From Ascaphus truei (Eukaryota > Chordata > Amphibia > Anura > Ascaphidae): a stretch of DNA of 64,000 nt. A model generated the notes under the pieces. It saw only the letters and a program-made list of their open reading frames with translations, did no database searches and had not been told where the DNA came from. Shown here in pieces: positions 60,368-64,000 of this stretch; positions within the stretch are counted from its first letter, which is position 1; each line of letters begins with the position of its first letter. Location: contig WSYH01001244.1 of NCBI GenBank assembly GCA_036426205.1, positions 1-64,000 of the forward strand. The letters are read 5' to 3'. Made by a program: the position numbers and the translations under genes.

Positions 60368-61560
60368 TTAACCCAATAAATGTTTCAATTCCCAGTCAGT
60401 GTTTATACCCCCGGGTGTCAAAGACCCGAAGGTATAAATCCAAAACATTTCTTTTTGATTGAGAATGGCCTCTCTATTGCCCCCCTCGCATGTTTTGGAA
60501 TGTGCTCCAATGCACTGAATGTAAAAGTACTCATTGATCCCTGTGTACATGTGGAAAAATGTTTGGAGACTGAAAGTCTATCATCTTTTTTCTTTATTGA
60601 TCTAAGATGTTCAGATATACGCATTTTTAAAGGTCGAATAGTTCTGCTAATATAGATTCTTCCACACGGACAATTTAACTTATAGATGAAATAGTTTGTA
60701 GCACACGTTATGAAATGCTTAATTTTATATATTTGTCCCGTATGTTTACATTCAATCTTAGATAGTGGGGCCGCATATTTACAGTAGTTACAGTTACCAC
60801 ATTTAGGGAAACCTTTGGGTAAGCTCTGTTTCTGCTGTGTATTATGGGAAGAGAATTTAAAGGCTTGGAGAAAGATGATGACCAATTGTTCTCGTTTTTA
60901 TATACAAATTTAGGATAGATCTGCATCATGTTTCTTAAGTCTTCATCCTTCCAATGTTTTTCTATGATAGCTTTTATTTGATTGGCTTGATTACTATAGG
61001 TAGTGATAAATAGCGGGACATCTTCATTACTTTTATTATTGTCACCACTGATAGAATTCCATCATTTTGATTTCTTAGTGTTGATCTTTGCTATTAATTC
61101 TGAGCGACTTGTCTCTAAGGCTCGCATATAAGCTGCATGTATGTCTCGCTCAGAGTAGCCTCTATCCCTAAACCTGATGTTCAATACCTCAGACTGTTTG
61201 GCGAACATCTCATCCGTAGAGCATATTCGCCTCCGTCTGAGGTATTGTCCCACAGGTATGCCACGTAACAGTGGTCTGGGATGACCACTGTTAGCTCTTA
61301 TTGCATGCCTGTATTTTATGTTTAAATTGTAAGTGCTATTCCACCAGTTTTTTAGATAAAGACTTTCTCTTAAATATATTGGTGTGCACTATTATCTGAT
61401 TTCTCTCCACATCCCACGACATATGACCCCTGCATACCCTGAGGGATATCCCCACATTGAAGGAAGACCCATCCACTGAGAAAATAACATAATTGCCACT
61501 GTTTTGGAGAGGCTTTTATTGATTTGGAAGAATGTGAGTTTAACATCTAAAGACTCCTCC
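60368..61560 (-). pseudogene. Penelope-like element: RT end, linker and GIY-YIG endonuclease
   Basis: Read leftwards: a decayed end of the reverse transcriptase region (to about 61260), then GQYLRRRRICSTDEMFAKQS and VLNIRFRDRGYSERDIHAAY (61062-61253). A linker reading PKFVYKNENNWSSSFSKP follows. Next come the Cys motif KCGNCNYCKYAAPLSKIECK and the GIY-YIG domain NYFIYKLNCPCGRIYISRTI, with Ile-Ser replacing Ile-Gly. Then RPLKMRISEHLRSIKKKDDR and a C-terminus INTDWELKHLLG at about 60370-60405. Several frameshifts are present. The 5' part is missing beyond about 61590. Confidence 0.87.
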
Positions 61561-61595
61561 AATCCTTAAATTCCACTGTGTTTATACGTTATCAC

Positions 61596-61760
61596 CAGTG
61601 TTCGACAAATCCATTCACCTACAGGCCCGTGGGGACTGGATTTGACCCAGTGGCGATCTCCTCATGGCCGCCCAAGCATGGCGGGATTGGGGGCGGGACT
61701 AGGTGGCGAGTAGATTTTTTGGTTCGTTGAGTAGATTTTTGGGTGATTTGTCAACCACTG
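61596..61760. mobile_element. hAT-type MITE, 165 bp, perfect 8-bp target duplication
   Basis: The ends CAGTGTTCGACAAATC and GATTTGTCAACCACTG are inverted repeats. GTTATCAC flanks both sides (61588-61595 and 61761-61768). Confidence 0.92.
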
Positions 61761-61768
61761 GTTATCAC

Positions 61769-62334
61769 ACTATATTATTTATTTATTTTACACATATTAT
61801 CCACGTATTGTGCTCCCCTATCGTTCATCAACGTTATTCATCAATTGTCACATGGTATACTGTGATTAAGCAGTGAACATGTCATTTGTTTCTTTCTATA
61901 TACTTTATTGCATGGATACCCTAGAGCTTCTGCTTGATTCCTTGGTGACTTAAGATACAGAATTAGTGGACTCACTCAATGACAGCCTTTTGGTCCTTTT
62001 GAACTTATTTATTTGAGCTGAAATCTGCACTGGGAAGTGGTAGTGGTTGCAAATCAGATGCAATGATGCTATGATGGGTAATACATTCACAAACAACACC
62101 ACAGTAAAAAGTACAGCAAAAACAAAGCTCTCCGATCAAGGTGTATAATATATGATATGTATAATATAGGATAGCTAGCGTTAATATTTTGATTCAGAAA
62201 TCACTTCCCAGCCTAATGTTAGTGATGTCATCAGGACACTTTCCTGTAATGTTTGACAAATGTTTAAATGATGTAAAAAGGGATACAGTATAAATACAGC
62301 TAGTATTTAGAAACACTGCGAAAGCCTGTACTTA
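61769..62334. other. Unassigned AT-rich sequence
   Basis: No element recognised apart from a doubtful CTGATGA on the minus strand at about 62232-62238 without a GAAA box. Confidence 0.3.
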
Positions 62335-62540
62335 AGGGTGGAGATGGGCAAACTTGTCAAAATCCCATCCACAGTTTGTTTTACCATTATCTGATCCGCA
62401 CAAAAAAATCCAACAGGTGGATTGGGCAATAAAAAAAAATTCAGGTGGATACATTTTAATCCGCCATTGGATTCATTCTGCATACATTTTGTGAACTTCA
62501 CCTTCGGATGAGGGAGGCAGGGAGGTGGCAATGGTTGGGT
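62335..62540. repeat. Fragment related to the nested hAT-like insertion
   Basis: GGAGATGGGCAAAC and ATCCGCCATTGGATTC-type words match the ends of the insertion at 33680-35273. Confidence 0.45.
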
Positions 62541-64000
62541 GGGAGGGGGCTGTTTAATATAGTCCCAAGTATTATATATCCATCAACTCTTTCCACCCCC
62601 CCTTCCAAACAATATGTGGAAAGACAACTGTGCTAAAAAAGGAGCACAACTGACAGATCTGGAAAGTATATTTAAGAGACTCATACCCATGTCACTGAAC
62701 ACCAGAACTTAACCCAGGGATCAAGGCATCAGACAGGACAAAGCAGCTCAATAATTAATTTTTATTCCAGTCGGAGTTAGCAAGCACAGCACAGCACAAA
62801 AACATGAATCAGAGCTCATTAAACTCCATTAAGAAAGGGGCATATGGGGGAACCCTAACTGGCTAGGTGCTGAGCACCACATTGAAGGCTTACTCAAGAT
62901 TTGCATTCACACTCCATAGGGGTAGGGACCGTCCAGACATCTCTGGTGCAATTCTTGGATGAGCACTTTCAAATCTGACTCTTAAAAGTTCTGCTCTCCG
63001 CTTCTGACACAGCCACAGTCCCAGAGAAAAACAATTCCCACTGGCAAGGCTCTTGAACTCGTTTTTGGGTCTCTCCGGCAATGACCTCAGAGCAAACCGC
63101 TTAGATCACCTGCACATCAGGATCCAGATGAACTGTAGAGCGATGATCAGGTTCCCCTTATCTAGCTTCCCTGCCAACATTAGGGTTGCCATGTGGCTTC
63201 TCCAAAAATACTGAACACAATGGTGAAAAATAAATGCAGCTTCAACCCTTCGTGTAGATTGTTTCTTCTTCAATCCAAAAGTTGTCAGGTAGCCGGATAC
63301 TGGGGAGCGCAGATATACATAAAAGAGAACAAACACAAGCAAAATAGTGCAAATATGTCTGTCTGTTTAAGTGGTGGATAGTTCAGATCAATATGTCCCA
63401 ATGAGATTTGTACTTACAAATTTCTCAGAGGGTTCGTGTATATAAAGGTTTCTTTGTTAGCTCGTAATTGACATCCAAATCATACATAGATGTATGTGGT
63501 GGGACCTTGGAGGTACCCACCACAGAAACATTGCTGGATCAGCGGATCCTGTGCAGTTACCAATCAGCGCACCCGGGGGCTAGAGCACACAGCAGGTACC
63601 TATATCTTTAAGTGCACCAACAAAGTACACACACCATAGTGGCAGTTCTGACCACACACAAGGGTGGTGTTGGTATTCTCGTGGACATCAGGGTGGTTGG
63701 GTGCCCAAGGGCCTTCAGATATTGTGAACACGGTGTGGGTTACACGGTGGTGGGATAAGGCCCTGCAAGGCTGAAGGAGTAGCTGTAACCAGTAGTATTA
63801 TTATTCTCTCATCACTGCATATTTACATGTTCTCAAGTAAAGGTTATTGTTATATATTGTGTGTGGATATCAGTATTGTGGTTCCTGTGAAGGGCTCCTC
63901 CCACTACATGGGATCCCTCCCAGGTGGAGGCAGTGTACCAAGGTTGTATTGTTCTATCATCCCGGGCTCCCCAAAATGGACGTTTGGGATCTCTGTGAGC
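62541..64000. other. Unassigned, LTR-like DNA at the window end
   Basis: No coding frame is supported. 63560-63610 has ACCAATCAGCGCAC followed by CCTATATCTTTAAG, a CCAAT plus TATA layout as in LTR promoters. No ends could be defined. Confidence 0.3.

Noticed and set aside
62196..62241. CTGATGA with an ATCAC/GTGAT stem on the minus strand
   Set aside because: The GAAA box is absent, so it was not counted as a hammerhead-like motif.

Overview
The window looks like intergenic DNA from a vertebrate, most likely a frog. I recognise no host protein-coding gene, tRNA, rRNA or CRISPR array. The frog inference rests on the mix of transposon families: an L2-type LINE with a 3' end I associate with frogs, Tc1/mariner copies, hAT MITEs, a chromodomain Ty3/gypsy element and many Penelope-like element (PLE) fragments. 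Every transposon coding region I could read is broken. Family assignments come from motifs read by eye, not from database searches.

Layout. 1-6365: chromodomain Ty3/gypsy (Tf1/sushi-like) remains. A RNase H-integrase fragment is joined to a truncated 5' LTR, followed by a decayed single-frame gag-pol and a complete 3' LTR. 6.8-8.8 kb: a fold-back with PLE-like ends and a truncated Tc1. 8.8-11.8 kb: AT-rich, unassigned. 12.0-15.0 kb: 5'-truncated L2-like LINE on the minus strand. 15.7-25.7 kb: a long low-complexity, GC- and microsatellite-rich stretch with ragged repeats, probably poorly polished sequence, enclosing a 1.7 kb terminal-inverted-repeat element. 26-32 kb: MITEs with clear target duplications and LTR-like repeats. 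32.7-35.8 kb: a Tc1 split by a nested insertion. 35.9-41.2 kb: PLE reverse transcriptase and GIY-YIG remains, tandem and inverted PLE terminal repeats, and a 6-N assembly gap flanked by duplicated sequence. 43.5-51.5 kb: another MITE copy, PLE terminal repeats, a 2.5 kb inverted structure and perfect hairpins. 52.1-54.5 kb: a palindromic pair of Tc1 copies. 54.5-64 kb: LTR-like repeats, two PLE tails facing each other, a minisatellite and a hAT MITE.

The main unifying signal is a set of about 14 short motifs on both strands with hammerhead-ribozyme-like organisation (CUGANGA, a stem-loop, GAAA, often followed by CGCGUAG). Hammerheads are described in the terminal repeats of Penelope-like elements. 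Two copies here lie about 0.7 and 1.6 kb downstream of recognisable PLE coding ends. In several copies a TATA-like box sits about 30-42 nt upstream of the core, which would place the RNA start right at the ribozyme. A second clear signal is the self-priming geometry of the gypsy element: the 10 nt after its 5' LTR are the exact reverse complement of the predicted first 10 nt of its transcript.
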